56,705 bases of DNA, taken from assembly GCA_946479255.1 (NCBI GenBank), contig CAMLFK010000005.1, positions 1-56,705 on the forward strand, in the 5' to 3' direction. The stretch comes from an uncultured Oxalobacteraceae bacterium (GTDB taxonomy: Bacteria > Pseudomonadota > Gammaproteobacteria > Burkholderiales > Burkholderiaceae). The stretch's first letter is position 1. Every line of letters begins with the position of its first letter. Of this stretch, positions 27,201 through 35,217 are shown in pieces. The position numbers and the translations under genes are program-made. The notes below the pieces were generated by a model, which saw only the letters and a list, made by a program, of their open reading frames with translations, did not search any database and was not told the origin of the DNA.

Positions 27201-27342
27201 CCGGCTTGTCGGCGCCGGGCGCGGACGTGGCTGCCGCATTGTCTTGCGCCTGGGCGGATTGCGCGAATGCCGCGCCGCCGCAAATCAATGCGGCCTGGGC
27301 CACGGCGATGGACAGCGTGGTCTTTTTAAATTTTCTCGTCAT
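24205..27342 (-). CDS. Large TonB-dependent outer membrane receptor
   Basis: 1045 residues with a signal peptide (cleavage near AFA-Q at 27-28) and an Ala/Gln-rich linker. The TonB-box-like QTIVVSGQRAALQ precedes a plug with DAVVAEEAGKLPDRSITEVL, QRVVGVTMDRN, ISVRGLTWGSSTLNG and LLEGGVSGQVDLRT. A long barrel ends in RSYRLSLQYQY with an aromatic terminus. These marks place it in the same oligosaccharide-receptor group as its convergent neighbour, but the two are clearly diverged in length and sequence. The lipoprotein gene lies 101 bases upstream on the same strand, which suggests cotranscription and joint action at the cell surface. The Shine-Dalgarno sequence is weak. Substrate unknown. Confidence 0.92.
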   Translation of the reverse strand: MTRKFKKTTLSIAVAQAALICGGAAFAQSAQAQDNAAATSAPGADKPVQTIVVSGQRAALQSATKIKQNAEEIVDAVVAEEAGKLPDRSITEVLQRVVGVTMDRNRSRGDPEHFSVEGSGISVRGLTWGSSTLNGRESFSSGYPGRELSWGDIPTELMSAVVVHKNPPAELLEGGVSGQVDLRTALPFDYKESKVALSTSANYTELGKKTSPALSGLFSKRWKTSTGEWGALFDISANRTNSYNDTVQLDAYYPRTDIKPGETVWVPKSGSFRRNTGDNTRGGVYGALQWKNDGLEHALTYFHSAYKLRTVELATFTGMENAYKSTLTDPVFDANNVLQSARYTYPLGGHGANKFAAGGIGFNSNTGYFESSSATREIAFNTKWKINNQWSLQNDFQWVNAEGEASGDMYTLNTFVPSMDLDTRRNPANVSFDAAAQAHMADRNNYFMGFVMPALNKNDGKLFAWKADGRFRFDDHPIMRDVRFGVRLTERKANYQESNRDAWTGISRPWEVEPTKVPGQLPTTGGRASFGYLDDPRYGDLVKTRVENFSNFFNGKVGVPAPSVVPDLGWVRDPANFTPVMLMTRMQCIDGVNYFKRGQAELDKCADVGSELTPLVYNDDPSRRGQQSEKTSAGYMSTRFGFDELRFPVEGSVGVRVVHTKTVAHGYTVFDPKYDGTTRPEVPRFGKIDEPIDGKNSYTDVLPSLNLKMEITPQLQARFAFAKSMYRPAFSELREYISLEQKIQYPKEGEAGTGIQGFSYVGRAKGSSALKPTKASSFDATLEWYPGNGSSLTAAFFYKDVRDIILQSTVKRTYNSLAGSPQDFVITSPDNVADGEVAGLELAGQTYFNNVPGLDKLLPEWAKGFGISANYTYIDSKQKLHNPFDLGYCPSKNAQSNTVTTMFGCDTNGVPFTDLPLQYLSKHAANLMFYYDSGPLSARLAYSWRDRYLQGVDVNGTRGEDATSADPIRAGAQDVKWGLPTWQEATGQLDFGMDYKFSENIRGSFSANNVLDVTIKQTQQQHIGNMGRAWFQPGRSYRLSLQYQY

Positions 27343-27443
27343 TTGCTTAACTTTCTGCTAGTACGTATCTCGAATGCCCGCCCCGCAGGGCGACGGCGTA
27401 TGAGCCTGGCGCCGGGAAGACCGGGCTTCCCGCGCGCGCCGGC

Positions 27444-28712
27444 TTACTGAATCGTCACTGGGCCGGTCACGGTGATCTCGGTCACATAGGACGGGTCCGG
27501 ATCCGGCGTGGAGGCATTCGTGAGGTTGATCCCATCGCTCTCGACCTGGAACTGCACGATAGGATGGGCCTGCATTAGGGCAGCTGCATTCAAGCCGGTC
27601 GCGCCACAGTTATCCTTGAACTCGGTGAAGGAGCTCAGCTGCACCTCGATCACACTCGCGGCAGCCAGCGGCTGAACAACTGCTTTCACCATCGGGTTGC
27701 AATTGCCGCCGTCGGCTTTCTTGATGTAGTGGCCGAGTTTCAGGTAGACCTGGACCTTGTTGTTATTGGCCAGGAACCACTCGGGGTTTTGCGTGAGGAA
27801 GAACTTGATCGTCGTCTGCTTGTCCACTTGCAAGCCAGTCGTCGTGTCCCCGGTCGAGCTGATTGTCACCCCCGGCACCATGGCTTCGATCTTGGCGTAG
27901 CCAGCGGTCCAACCATCATTGTTCGGATGCGCGGGATCCTTCGTAAAGAGCGTGTAGCGCCCTTTCAAACTCCTACCGTCTTCGCTGATGGACTTCGAGC
28001 ACCATTTCGGGTCGCCACACCACCACCCGTCCAGGTTGCTGCCGGATCCAAACGAGACATCAGCGCCTTCGAGTGTCTTGCTGTCCGACGCGAAGCCGGT
28101 CAGCACAGTCAGCATCGGCGGGATCGCATCGCCGACCTTGAACTCGACCGGGAACGGAGTCGCCGCGGCATAGCGGTCGTCACCCGGCTGCGATGCGGTG
28201 AGCTGGCACTGTCCCTTGGACACCAAGGTCAGCGTTACACCGTTCACGGTACAGACTGCAGGTGTGGCAGAGGTATAGGTCAGCGGCAGGCCTGACTCGG
28301 ACATACCGACCAGTGGCGCCGGCGCCTTGGAGATGTCCTGGGTGCCTGGCGACTGGAAAATGATCATCTGGGGCTGTTTCAGGACCATGAACAGTTGCCG
28401 CGACGTCGCGGGCGCGTAGGTGCTGTCGCCAGCTACGCTGGCGGTGACCACGCATTCACCCGCCTTGACTGGCACGAGGTTGACGCCGGCCACCGTGCAG
28501 ACACTTGGCGTCTCCGACGTAAACGTAATGGCTTGTCCGGACGCTGCCGTCGCGACCAGGGGCTCTGGCGCCCCCATCAGTGGACGTGCCTTCGGATACG
28601 TGAAGTCGAGCGTCTGTTGCTTTTTCCCCGAGTCGCCGCTGTCGCTGCCGCCGCCGCAAGCGCTCAGCAGCGTGATGCAGGCCAGGCCGATGGCCGTGTA
28701 CTGAAATTTCAT
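27444..28712 (-). CDS. Lipoprotein with Ig-like repeats and an unrecognised C-terminal domain
   Basis: 422 residues from ATG 28712, which has AGGGG 7-8 bases upstream. A lipoprotein signal ends in LLSAC-GGGS. Residues about 30-200 hold two repeats of a bacterial Ig-like fold with the shared pattern TP(S/A)VCTV.GV.L, then KGQC/KAGEC..TAS, GD..YA.AT. Residues about 205-420 form a separate domain with aromatic and Cys clusters (GWWCGDPKWCSK, TQNPEWFLANNNKVQVYL, SSFTEFKDNCGATG). It resembles carbohydrate-binding beta-sandwiches in composition, but I cannot name it. Its position upstream of the large TonB receptor suggests a surface glycan-binding partner, as SusD/SusE-like lipoproteins are in other bacteria. 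That role is an inference. Confidence 0.75.
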   Translation of the reverse strand: MKFQYTAIGLACITLLSACGGGSDSGDSGKKQQTLDFTYPKARPLMGAPEPLVATAASGQAITFTSETPSVCTVAGVNLVPVKAGECVVTASVAGDSTYAPATSRQLFMVLKQPQMIIFQSPGTQDISKAPAPLVGMSESGLPLTYTSATPAVCTVNGVTLTLVSKGQCQLTASQPGDDRYAAATPFPVEFKVGDAIPPMLTVLTGFASDSKTLEGADVSFGSGSNLDGWWCGDPKWCSKSISEDGRSLKGRYTLFTKDPAHPNNDGWTAGYAKIEAMVPGVTISSTGDTTTGLQVDKQTTIKFFLTQNPEWFLANNNKVQVYLKLGHYIKKADGGNCNPMVKAVVQPLAAASVIEVQLSSFTEFKDNCGATGLNAAALMQAHPIVQFQVESDGINLTNASTPDPDPSYVTEITVTGPVTIQ

Positions 28713-29131
28713 ATTGTGTCCCCTCATGAACTTCTTCCTAACTAATGCGATGTGTTTAAGGTCCGTGTCGACGGCATGGTTGCCGACCCGGGGTATCGCC
28801 TTTGCCTCGCTCTCTCCCGCGGCACTGACAAAGCCATCCTGACGGGGCCGGCGGCTGCTTGCCTCCCGGTCCGCCTAACGGCGCGCGTTCGATGTGTTTT
28901 TTTATACATCTAAAGGACGCAGCATCCATAATATGGAGAACAATGCGGCAGATCAATTACGATAAACCACAATGGCAGGTTCAAATCGTCAAAATCGTAC
29001 ATCTGGGCGAGCTAGGTGGTTGTTTTCACAAAGGAAATTACTGTTTGCTGTATGCACACTTATTTCAGCGATTGACGCATCCACACCACAGGGCTATATT
29101 AATGACTCGCAAGTAAGTTACGGATAGACGC
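28713..29131. other. 419-base intergenic region between divergent lipoprotein and TetR genes
   Basis: I see no gene here. The decamer CGATGTGTTT occurs twice (28748-28757 and 28890-28899). The second copy forms a weak hairpin (GATGT...ACATC, 28891-28910) around a run of seven T. The region must hold the promoters of both divergent genes, but no -35/-10 pair is convincing. Confidence 0.5.
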
Positions 29132-29794
29132 ATGCAATGCCCTTTTGAGTTGAAGCGCCGCTGGGAGCGCCGCAAGGATGCGCGGCCGCAGGAGTTGCTT
29201 GCCGCCGCCCTCGATCTGTTCGTCGAGCGCGGCTTTGCGTCCACCCGGCTGGAAGACGTGGCCAAGCGTGCCGGGGTCTCCAAGGGCACGCTGTATCTGT
29301 ATTTCACCAACAAGGAAGACCTGTTCAAGGCCGTCGTGCGGGAGAACATTGTTGCCAGCATCGGTGAAGCCGAGTCCGTGATTGCTGAATTTCAAGGCAG
29401 CAGCGCCAAGTTGTTGCGCTGCGTGATCATGGGCTGGTGGGAACGCATCGGCGCCACCCAGGCCTCGGGCATCATCAAGCTGATGATGGCCGAAGCGGGC
29501 AATTTCCCCGACGTGGCCGCTTTCTACCGCGAAGAAGTGATCGATCGCTGGACCGTGATGGTGTCCGGATTGCTCAATCGCGGCGTCGACAGCGGAGAAT
29601 TCCGGCCGCTCGACGTGCAGATGCTGACCCATGTGCTGATCGCGCCCATGCTGATGCTGGTCACCTGGAAGCACTCGCTCGGGTCGTGCGGCGGCCAGGA
29701 GCGCGATCCGCAGACTTACCTGGAAGCCTTCCTGGACATGGCCCTGCATGGCGTGATGGCGCAGGGGGCCTCAGGGGCAGTTCCAGCCAAGTAA
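29132..29794 (+). CDS. TetR-family transcriptional regulator
   Basis: 220 residues. The N-terminal helix-turn-helix is textbook: ELLAAALDLFVERGFASTRL followed by EDVAKRAGVSKGTLYLYFTNKEDLF (near 22-68). A divergent all-helical ligand domain follows, with WWERIGATQASGIIKLMM. The C-terminal part resembles the AcrR-like regulators that control efflux or lipid genes. Its target is not evident: the upstream neighbour is the divergent Ig-like lipoprotein and the downstream pcm operon looks constitutive. It may be autoregulated or act on the lipoprotein-receptor genes. Confidence 0.85.
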   Translation: MQCPFELKRRWERRKDARPQELLAAALDLFVERGFASTRLEDVAKRAGVSKGTLYLYFTNKEDLFKAVVRENIVASIGEAESVIAEFQGSSAKLLRCVIMGWWERIGATQASGIIKLMMAEAGNFPDVAAFYREEVIDRWTVMVSGLLNRGVDSGEFRPLDVQMLTHVLIAPMLMLVTWKHSLGSCGGQERDPQTYLEAFLDMALHGVMAQGASGAVPAK

Positions 29795-29956
29795 GTTGCC
29801 AAAAACGCCAAGTCGCCGTTTTTGCACGTTCATCCCGTTTAAACTGCAGACTGTCGCAATTTCCCGCGGCCACCGGGCTCACGTCGTTAAGATGTGTGTT
29901 CCAAGGCCGTTCAACGATAAAATATCGGATTATTATTTTTCCGCCGAGTACATTAG

Positions 29957-30610
29957 ATGAATATCGAACAAGCCCGTTTTAACATGATTGAACAGCAGAT
30001 CCGTCCCTGGAACGTGCTGGACCAGGACGTGCTCGATCTGCTGCTGGTCGTCAAACGCGAGCAATTCGTGCCGCCTGCCTACCAGAGCCTGGCGTTTGTC
30101 GATACCGACATCCCGCTGGGCCACGGCGAAGCGATGTTCACGCCCAAGCTCGAAGCGCGCATCATGCAGGAAGCCGCCGTCAAGAAGCACGAGAACGTGC
30201 TCGAGATCGGTTCGGGCTCCGGCTATATGGCGGCGCTGCTGGCGCACAAGGCGCGCCACGTGACCACCGTCGAGATTAATCCTGAACTCAAGGCCATGGC
30301 GGAGAAGAACCTGGCCGGCGCCGGCGTTACCAACGTGACCGTGGAAGAAGCCGACGGCTCGCAGGGCTTCGCGCGCAGCGCGCCTTACGACCTGATCGTC
30401 ATCTCGGGCGCGCTGGAGGTGTTGCCGGAAGTCTTACTCAAGCAAATCAAGGTGGGTGGACGGATCGCCGCCATCGTCGGCCAGGCGCCCGTGATGTCGG
30501 TGGAGATCATTACCCGCGTGACCGAGACGGCTTACGACACCGTCAAGGTGTTCGAAACCAATGTGAAATACCTGCAGGCGTCGGTCAAGCCCTCGCACTT
30601 CACGTTCTGA
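29957..30610 (+). CDS. pcm: Protein-L-isoaspartate O-methyltransferase family protein
   Basis: 217 residues with the Rossmann SAM-binding motif VLEIGSGSGYMAALLAH (near 81-97), the upstream signature FVPPAYQSLAFVDTDIPLGHGE and post-motif segments TVEINPELKAMAEKNLAGAG and YDLIVISGALEVLP. The family methylates isoaspartyl residues so that damaged proteins are repaired. This gene heads a pcm-rhodanese-tolC order common in Oxalobacteraceae and related Burkholderiales. In this group the protein is slightly divergent from E. coli Pcm, so activity on isoaspartate is likely but not certain. Confidence 0.85.
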   Translation: MNIEQARFNMIEQQIRPWNVLDQDVLDLLLVVKREQFVPPAYQSLAFVDTDIPLGHGEAMFTPKLEARIMQEAAVKKHENVLEIGSGSGYMAALLAHKARHVTTVEINPELKAMAEKNLAGAGVTNVTVEEADGSQGFARSAPYDLIVISGALEVLPEVLLKQIKVGGRIAAIVGQAPVMSVEIITRVTETAYDTVKVFETNVKYLQASVKPSHFTF

Positions 30611-30626
30611 GGCTCGCCATCACGAT

Positions 30627-30950
30627 ATGAACCACCTTACCGCGCCTGAACTGGCGGCCTGGCTGGCCGACCCAGCGCGCCCGCGTCCGTTGTTGCTGGA
30701 CGTGCGCGAGAACTGGGAATTTGCCACTTGCAGTATCGATGGCTCGACACTGATACCGATGAATACCATTCCGGCACGCATGCAGGAGCTCGACGACGAT
30801 GCCGAGATCGTCTGCATCTGCCACCACGGTGCGCGCAGCATGAACGTGGCGGCATTTTTGGAGCGCAATGGCTTCAGCCGCGTTACTAACTTAACTGGCG
30901 GCATCCACGCCTGGGCTGTGCAGGTCGACAGCGCCATGCCGAAGTACTGA
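30627..30950 (+). CDS. Single-domain rhodanese-like sulfurtransferase
   Basis: 107 residues forming one rhodanese domain. LLLDVRENWEFATCSIDGS is the CH2-A-like start. The active-site loop CHHGARSM has the catalytic Cys near residue 65 and is followed by FLERNGFSRVTNLTGGIHAW. It is a GlpE/PspE-like cytoplasmic protein that could carry persulfide sulfur. It begins 16 bases after pcm and lies 72 bases before tolC, so the three genes probably share a transcript. Confidence 0.9.
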   Translation: MNHLTAPELAAWLADPARPRPLLLDVRENWEFATCSIDGSTLIPMNTIPARMQELDDDAEIVCICHHGARSMNVAAFLERNGFSRVTNLTGGIHAWAVQVDSAMPKY

Positions 30951-31022
30951 GCGATCAGCGGCGGGATTGGAAGCACACCTTTGCAATTTGTTTAAACCCT
31001 TGAACCTCCGATGGAGAATGCA

Positions 31023-32339
31023 ATGCAGAAACCCCTTTTCGCCGTGCTGATTGCCAGTGCGTTTTTGACGCTGGATGCACAGGCAGCCGACCTGATCCAG
31101 GTCTACCAGCAAGCGCTGGCCAACGATTCCGCTTTCGCCAGTGCGCGGGCGGCGCTGGCGGCCGGCCGGGAGCGGGTTCCACAGGGGCGTTCTTCCTTGC
31201 TGCCGAGTGTGCAGGTCGGCGGCTCTTACACGCGCAACGATAGCGAATCGATGCCGGGGAACGTCTCCACGGCCGGGCTAACCAGCCGTACCAACCAGGC
31301 CTCCATTTCGCTGTCGCAGCCATTATTTCGCTGGGCGAACTGGCAGACTTACCAGCAGAGCAAGCTGCAGGAAGCGGCCGCCGAAGCGGCATTCGCCCAG
31401 GCCCAGCAGGACCTGATCACCCGCGTGGCGCAAGCCTATTTCGACGTGCTGGCGGCGGAAGACATCGTTGAGCTGAAACGTGCCGAAATGGTGGCGACCA
31501 CCGAACAGCTGGCCTCGGCCAAGCGTAACTTCGAAGTCGGTACCCAGACCATCACCGACACCCACGAAGCGCAGGCAGCGTACGACCGGATTGTGGCGGA
31601 CGAATATACCGCCCAAAACGATCTGGCCAATCGTCGCAGCGCCTTGCAGGCTATTATCGGTACGGCGCCGGCCGCACTGGCGCCGCTCAAGCCCGGCGTC
31701 ACGCTGAGCGCGCCTGAACCCGCTTTGATCGATCCCTGGGTGTCGTCGGCGGAGGCGCAAAACTATGGCGTGACCAACGCCCAGCTCAACTACGAAATCG
31801 CCAGGCGCGAAATTCAAAAGAGCCGCGCCGGGCATTACCCGACGGTGGATTTTGTGGCCCAGGCCAGCCGGGGCCGGACCAGCGGGCAGACCGCGGGCGC
31901 CGGGCGGTCCGAAAACAACGCCATCGGTGTGCAATGGAATGTCCCGATTTTCAACGGCTTTGCCGTCAACAGCCGCGTTCGTGAATCGATCGCCCAGGAA
32001 GAGCGTGCGCGCCAGGACCTGGAAACCACGCGCCGTACCGCGGCCTTGAATGCGCGCCAGGCGTTTTTGGGCGTGAACAGCGGCCTGGCGCGGGTCAAGG
32101 CACTGCAGGCGGCCGAAGTGTCGAGCACCTCGGCGCTGGAATCGAACAAGCTGGGTTACCAGGTTGGCGTGCGTATCAACATCGACGTGTTGAATGCCCA
32201 GCGCCAGCTGTATTCGACCCGCACCGACCTGTCGCGCGCGCGTTACGACACCATCGTCAACGGCCTGCGCCTGAAGGCGGCGTCCGGTTCGCTGCGCGAA
32301 GCCGACTTGGTGCCGATTAACAATCTGCTGGTCAAGTAA
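31023..32339 (+). CDS. tolC: TolC-family outer membrane channel protein
   Basis: 438 residues with a signal peptide cleaved near AQA-AD. The start at 31023 is preferred because GGAG lies 6 bases upstream; the ATG at 31011 contains that ribosome binding site. The two structural repeats of TolC are visible: LIQVYQQALANDSAFASAR with LFRWANWQTYQQSKLQEAAAE, and AQNYGVTNAQLNYEIARREI with NVPIFNGFAVNSRVRES. The protein forms the trimeric exit duct for type I secretion and RND or MFS drug efflux. It is distinct from the copper-linked lipoprotein homologue at 14749-16104. Confidence 0.92.
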   Translation: MQKPLFAVLIASAFLTLDAQAADLIQVYQQALANDSAFASARAALAAGRERVPQGRSSLLPSVQVGGSYTRNDSESMPGNVSTAGLTSRTNQASISLSQPLFRWANWQTYQQSKLQEAAAEAAFAQAQQDLITRVAQAYFDVLAAEDIVELKRAEMVATTEQLASAKRNFEVGTQTITDTHEAQAAYDRIVADEYTAQNDLANRRSALQAIIGTAPAALAPLKPGVTLSAPEPALIDPWVSSAEAQNYGVTNAQLNYEIARREIQKSRAGHYPTVDFVAQASRGRTSGQTAGAGRSENNAIGVQWNVPIFNGFAVNSRVRESIAQEERARQDLETTRRTAALNARQAFLGVNSGLARVKALQAAEVSSTSALESNKLGYQVGVRINIDVLNAQRQLYSTRTDLSRARYDTIVNGLRLKAASGSLREADLVPINNLLVK

Positions 32340-32351
32340 TTTTGATTTCAA

Positions 32352-32379
32352 AGCGTTCCCGGCCGGAGCCGGGGACGCT
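32352..32379. terminator. Bidirectional hairpin between tolC and gloA
   Basis: AGCGTTCCCGGC, loop CGGA, then GCCGGGGACGCT: a 12-bp stem with one T-G pair between convergent genes. The minus-strand side is followed by CTTTG, so neither side has a long T tract. Confidence 0.6.
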
Positions 32380-32391
32380 GCATCATCGCTC

Positions 32392-32805
32392 TCAGGCTTT
32401 CAGCCCGGCGCCATGACCCTGGCCGGCGCGCTCGATCAGCTCAATCTTGTAGCCATCCGGATCGGTCACAAACGCAATCACCGTCGTGCCGCCCTTGACC
32501 GGGCCCGGTTCGCGCGTGACGTTGCCGCCATTGGCCCGCACCGAGTCGCAGGCGGCCACGATGTCTTCGGCCGAAATGGCCAGGTGGCCATAGGCCGTGC
32601 CCATCTCGTACTTGTCCACGCCCCAGTTGTAGGTCAGCTCCAGTTCCGCATGGTCCGGGTTGTTGCCGTAGCCGACGAAAGCGAGCGTGTATTTGTACTC
32701 GGGGTTGTCGCTGGTGCGCAGCAGTTTCATGCCGAGCACCTTGGTGTAGAAATCGATCGAGCGCTGCAGGTCGCCCACCCTTAGCATCGTGTGCAGAATA
32801 CGCAT
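32392..32805 (-). CDS. gloA: Lactoylglutathione lyase (glyoxalase I)
   Basis: 137 residues with the two beta-alpha-beta-beta-beta modules of the vicinal-oxygen-chelate fold. Metal ligands are visible: His in [13 protein letters not shown], Glu in [11 protein letters not shown], His in YGHLAIS and Glu in [10 protein letters not shown]. GxxYGHLAI and [11 protein letters not shown] are family signatures. It isomerises the methylglyoxal-glutathione hemithioacetal to S-lactoylglutathione in the cytoplasm. Start 32805 is chosen because AAGGA lies 6 bases upstream; an ATG two codons earlier would overlap that site. Confidence 0.94.
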   Translation of the reverse strand: MRILHTMLRVGDLQRSIDFYTKVLGMKLLRTSDNPEYKYTLAFVGYGNNPDHAELELTYNWGVDKYEMGTAYGHLAISAEDIVAACDSVRANGGNVTREPGPVKGGTTVIAFVTDPDGYKIELIERAGQGHGAGLKA

Positions 32806-32874
32806 CGTCATCCTTGAAGTAAAAATGGAACAGATTGCGATTCTAGTCGAGCCGGGGCGAGCCTGCCGGCGCCT

Positions 32875-33303
32875 TTAATTCTCCAGCCGGGCTTCGAGGG
32901 TGATGGTGGCGTTGAGCAGTTTGGAGACCGGGCAATTCTGCTTGGCGCGCAGGGCCGCCGCCTCGAATGCTTCCTGGTTCGCGCCAGGAATCTTAGCCAC
33001 CAGGTTCAGGTGTACCGCGCTGATGGAAAAGCCGCCTTCGACTTTGTCCAGCGTGACGGTGGCGGTGGTGGCCAGGCTCTTGGCGGTCATGCCGGCTTCG
33101 CCAAGCTGGCCGGATAAGGCCATCGTGAAGCAAGCGGCATGGGCGGCGCCGATCAGCTCTTCCGGGTTGGTGCCCGGGCCGTCTTCAAAACGGGTGTTGA
33201 AACCGTACTGGGTGTTATCGAGCACCCCACTCTGGGTGGAAATCGTGCCGGTGCCATCTTTGAGGCCGCCTTGCCAGGCGGCGCTTCCTGAACGTTTGAT
33301 CAT
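32875..33303 (-). CDS. OsmC/Ohr-family peroxiredoxin-like protein
   Basis: 142 residues of the OsmC fold. It has GTNPEELIGAAHAACFTMALSG with the first catalytic Cys in the helix and KQNCPVSKLL with the second. FEDGPGTNPEE is typical of the OsmC branch. The family reduces organic hydroperoxides with thiols. AAGGAG lies upstream; the first Met codons (33306, 33303) are both close, and 33303 has the better spacing. It is the last of three leftward genes after the PQQ-type dehydrogenase. Confidence 0.9.
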   Translation of the reverse strand: MIKRSGSAAWQGGLKDGTGTISTQSGVLDNTQYGFNTRFEDGPGTNPEELIGAAHAACFTMALSGQLGEAGMTAKSLATTATVTLDKVEGGFSISAVHLNLVAKIPGANQEAFEAAALRAKQNCPVSKLLNATITLEARLEN

Positions 33304-33392
33304 CATGCTCTCCTTGGTGTGAGGTATTGGAGTCATGATGCGCGGTCCCGGTTCCCTTGTATGTACGGGATCGCACATTGCAGGAATGTTAA

Positions 33393-34715
33393 TTACTTGA
33401 CGGGTGTGATGCGCCAGACGATGTTGCCCACGTCGTCAGCCAGCAGGATGGCGCCGGTCTTGTCGACTGCTACTCCCACCGGACGTCCATAGGCATTGCC
33501 GTTTTTGCCGAGGAAGCCGGTCAGCACATCCATCGGCGCGCCGCTGGGTTTACCGCCCTTGAAGGGAACGAAGATCAGCTTGTAGCCGGAAGCCGGTTTG
33601 CGGTTCCACGAGCCGTGCTGGCCGATCAGCGCGCCGTTCTTGTAGCCGGGCATGAGGGTGCCGTCATAAAACGCCAGGCCGAGCGAGGCGGTATGCGAGC
33701 CGAGCGCGTAGTCCGGCTTGATGGCCTTGGCCACCAGCTCCGGCTTGGGCGGCTTGACGCGCGCATCGACAGTCTTGCCGTAATAGCTGTAGGGCCAGCC
33801 GTAGAAACCGCCATCCTTCACCGAGGTCATGTAGTCGGGCACCAGGTCGTTGCCCAGCTCGTCGCGCTCGTTGACGCTGGTCCATAGGGCACCGCTTTCC
33901 GGGTTGATGGCCATCCCGACCGGGTTGCGCAGGCCGGTGGCGAACACGCGCCCCTGGCCGCTGGCGATGTCGAATTCCCAGATGGCGGCGCGGCCGACTT
34001 CGATGTCCATGCCGTTTTCGCCGATATTGCTGTTCGAGCCGACCGACAGGTACAGCTTCTTGCCGTCCGGGCTGGCGACCACATTCTTGGTCCAGTGGTG
34101 GTTCAGGCCGGCCGGCAAGTCCATCACCTTGACGGCCTTGGCGGAAATGTTGGAAGCGCCTTCCTGGTAGGGGAACTTGACCAGCGCGTCCGCATTGGCC
34201 ACGTACAGGTCGGTGCCGACCAGCGCCATGCCGAACGGCGACATGAGGCCGTTGGAGGCATCCATGAACAGGCTGCGGGTGGCCGCCTCGCCGTTCGGGC
34301 CGACGCCGCGCAGCAGGGTGATGCGGTTGGCCGAAGGTACTTCGGCGCCGGCCTTTTTCATGGCCATTTTCATGACCGCGCCTTTGATGCTGCCGCTGTC
34401 GGCGCTCTCGGGCTTGGGCGGTTTATTGGTTTCCGCGACCAGCACGTCGCCGTTGGGCAAGACGTAAATCCAGCGCGGGTGATCCAGGCCGCGCGCATAG
34501 GCGGTGGCGGCGAGGCCGGCGGCCGGGGTCGGCGCGGTGCCGCTCGGCCATGGATCGGCCTTGGCGACGTTGAGCGTCGGCAGCAAGGTCTTGGCCGGGG
34601 GCGGCAGCTTGGGGTCGGGGCCGAAGCCGGCCGGCATGTTCTGGGCAGAGACGGCGCCGGCCGCTGCCAGGGCCAGGCCGATCAGGATGCGGCCCGGATT
34701 CCAATTCGGCCTCAT
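33393..34715 (-). CDS. Secreted sorbosone/PQQ-dependent sugar dehydrogenase-like protein
   Basis: 440 residues from ATG 34715, with a signal peptide (RILIGLALAAAGAVSA). A six-bladed propeller follows with YARGLDHPRWIYVLPNGDVLVAE, YLSVGSNSNIGENGMDIE, FATGLRNPVGMAINPESG, VNERDELGNDLVPDYM and GWPYSYYG. These are the marks of the soluble glucose/L-sorbosone dehydrogenase family, which use PQQ and calcium in the periplasm. Many relatives have unknown substrates. The coding frame continues upstream of 34715, but that stretch overlaps the small hydrophilic gene in another frame. The ATGA overlap with that gene implies coupled translation. Confidence 0.85.
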   Translation of the reverse strand: MRPNWNPGRILIGLALAAAGAVSAQNMPAGFGPDPKLPPPAKTLLPTLNVAKADPWPSGTAPTPAAGLAATAYARGLDHPRWIYVLPNGDVLVAETNKPPKPESADSGSIKGAVMKMAMKKAGAEVPSANRITLLRGVGPNGEAATRSLFMDASNGLMSPFGMALVGTDLYVANADALVKFPYQEGASNISAKAVKVMDLPAGLNHHWTKNVVASPDGKKLYLSVGSNSNIGENGMDIEVGRAAIWEFDIASGQGRVFATGLRNPVGMAINPESGALWTSVNERDELGNDLVPDYMTSVKDGGFYGWPYSYYGKTVDARVKPPKPELVAKAIKPDYALGSHTASLGLAFYDGTLMPGYKNGALIGQHGSWNRKPASGYKLIFVPFKGGKPSGAPMDVLTGFLGKNGNAYGRPVGVAVDKTGAILLADDVGNIVWRITPVK

Positions 34716-35017
34716 TCCCCACCCCGCGATTTGACGGTCGAATCGTGGTGGCGCATGCCCTCTTTGGCATCGGGCTGCGGCTTGGCCTGGCCCGTGCCCG
34801 GGGTGGCGGGTACGGCTTCCTCGACGCCGCGCTGGCCGTGCAGGTCGGTATCGACCAGGCCCTGTTCGAGGTCGGAGGCCGCCTGTTTCATGACGCCGCG
34901 CGGCTTGGGGTCCTGGCCGTCCGGCGCTTCGTCGCGCTCGTGCGGCAGGCGCTTGACACCATCGTTGTTGATCTTGGCGTCGGTGTTGAGTTTTCGGTCC
35001 TGGGTCTCGGTCACCAT
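34712..35017 (-). CDS. Small hydrophilic protein of unknown function
   Basis: 101 residues, highly charged, without signal peptide or hydrophobic segment (VTETQDRKLNTDAKINNDGV, then GVMKQAASDLEQGLVDTDLHG). It is rich in Asp, Lys, Gly and Gln and probably largely disordered. GGAG lies 7 bases before the ATG, and its stop overlaps the start of the dehydrogenase gene (ATGA). I do not recognise the family; the composition recalls small stress- or desiccation-type proteins, but that is only an impression. Confidence 0.6.
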   Translation of the reverse strand: MVTETQDRKLNTDAKINNDGVKRLPHERDEAPDGQDPKPRGVMKQAASDLEQGLVDTDLHGQRGVEEAVPATPGTGQAKPQPDAKEGMRHHDSTVKSRGGE

Positions 35018-35217
35018 GATGGCTCTCCCTGCATGAGTATTGTAAAAAGTGTTGTGTGGATGGTATCCCTTCGATTTGAACGCGGTCGCGCAATTGAACC
35101 CGTATAGCGGCCGAGGCTGCTCCGCCGAGCCGTCGGTGGCAGAAGCAGACAGAATCGGTTAATCTGCTGCGTGTCGCTGAAGCGCCCACCTGCGCCTACT
35201 TCCTACCCGAGAGCTCC

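Noticed and set aside
28891..28910. T-rich hairpin as a terminator between lipoprotein and TetR genes
   Set aside because: The stem is only 5-6 bp and the flanking genes are divergent, so no transcript should end here.
33393..35189. 598-codon version of the sorbosone dehydrogenase gene
   Set aside because: The extra N-terminal 158 codons are Arg-rich, overlap the small hydrophilic gene in another frame and precede an internal signal peptide start at 34715.
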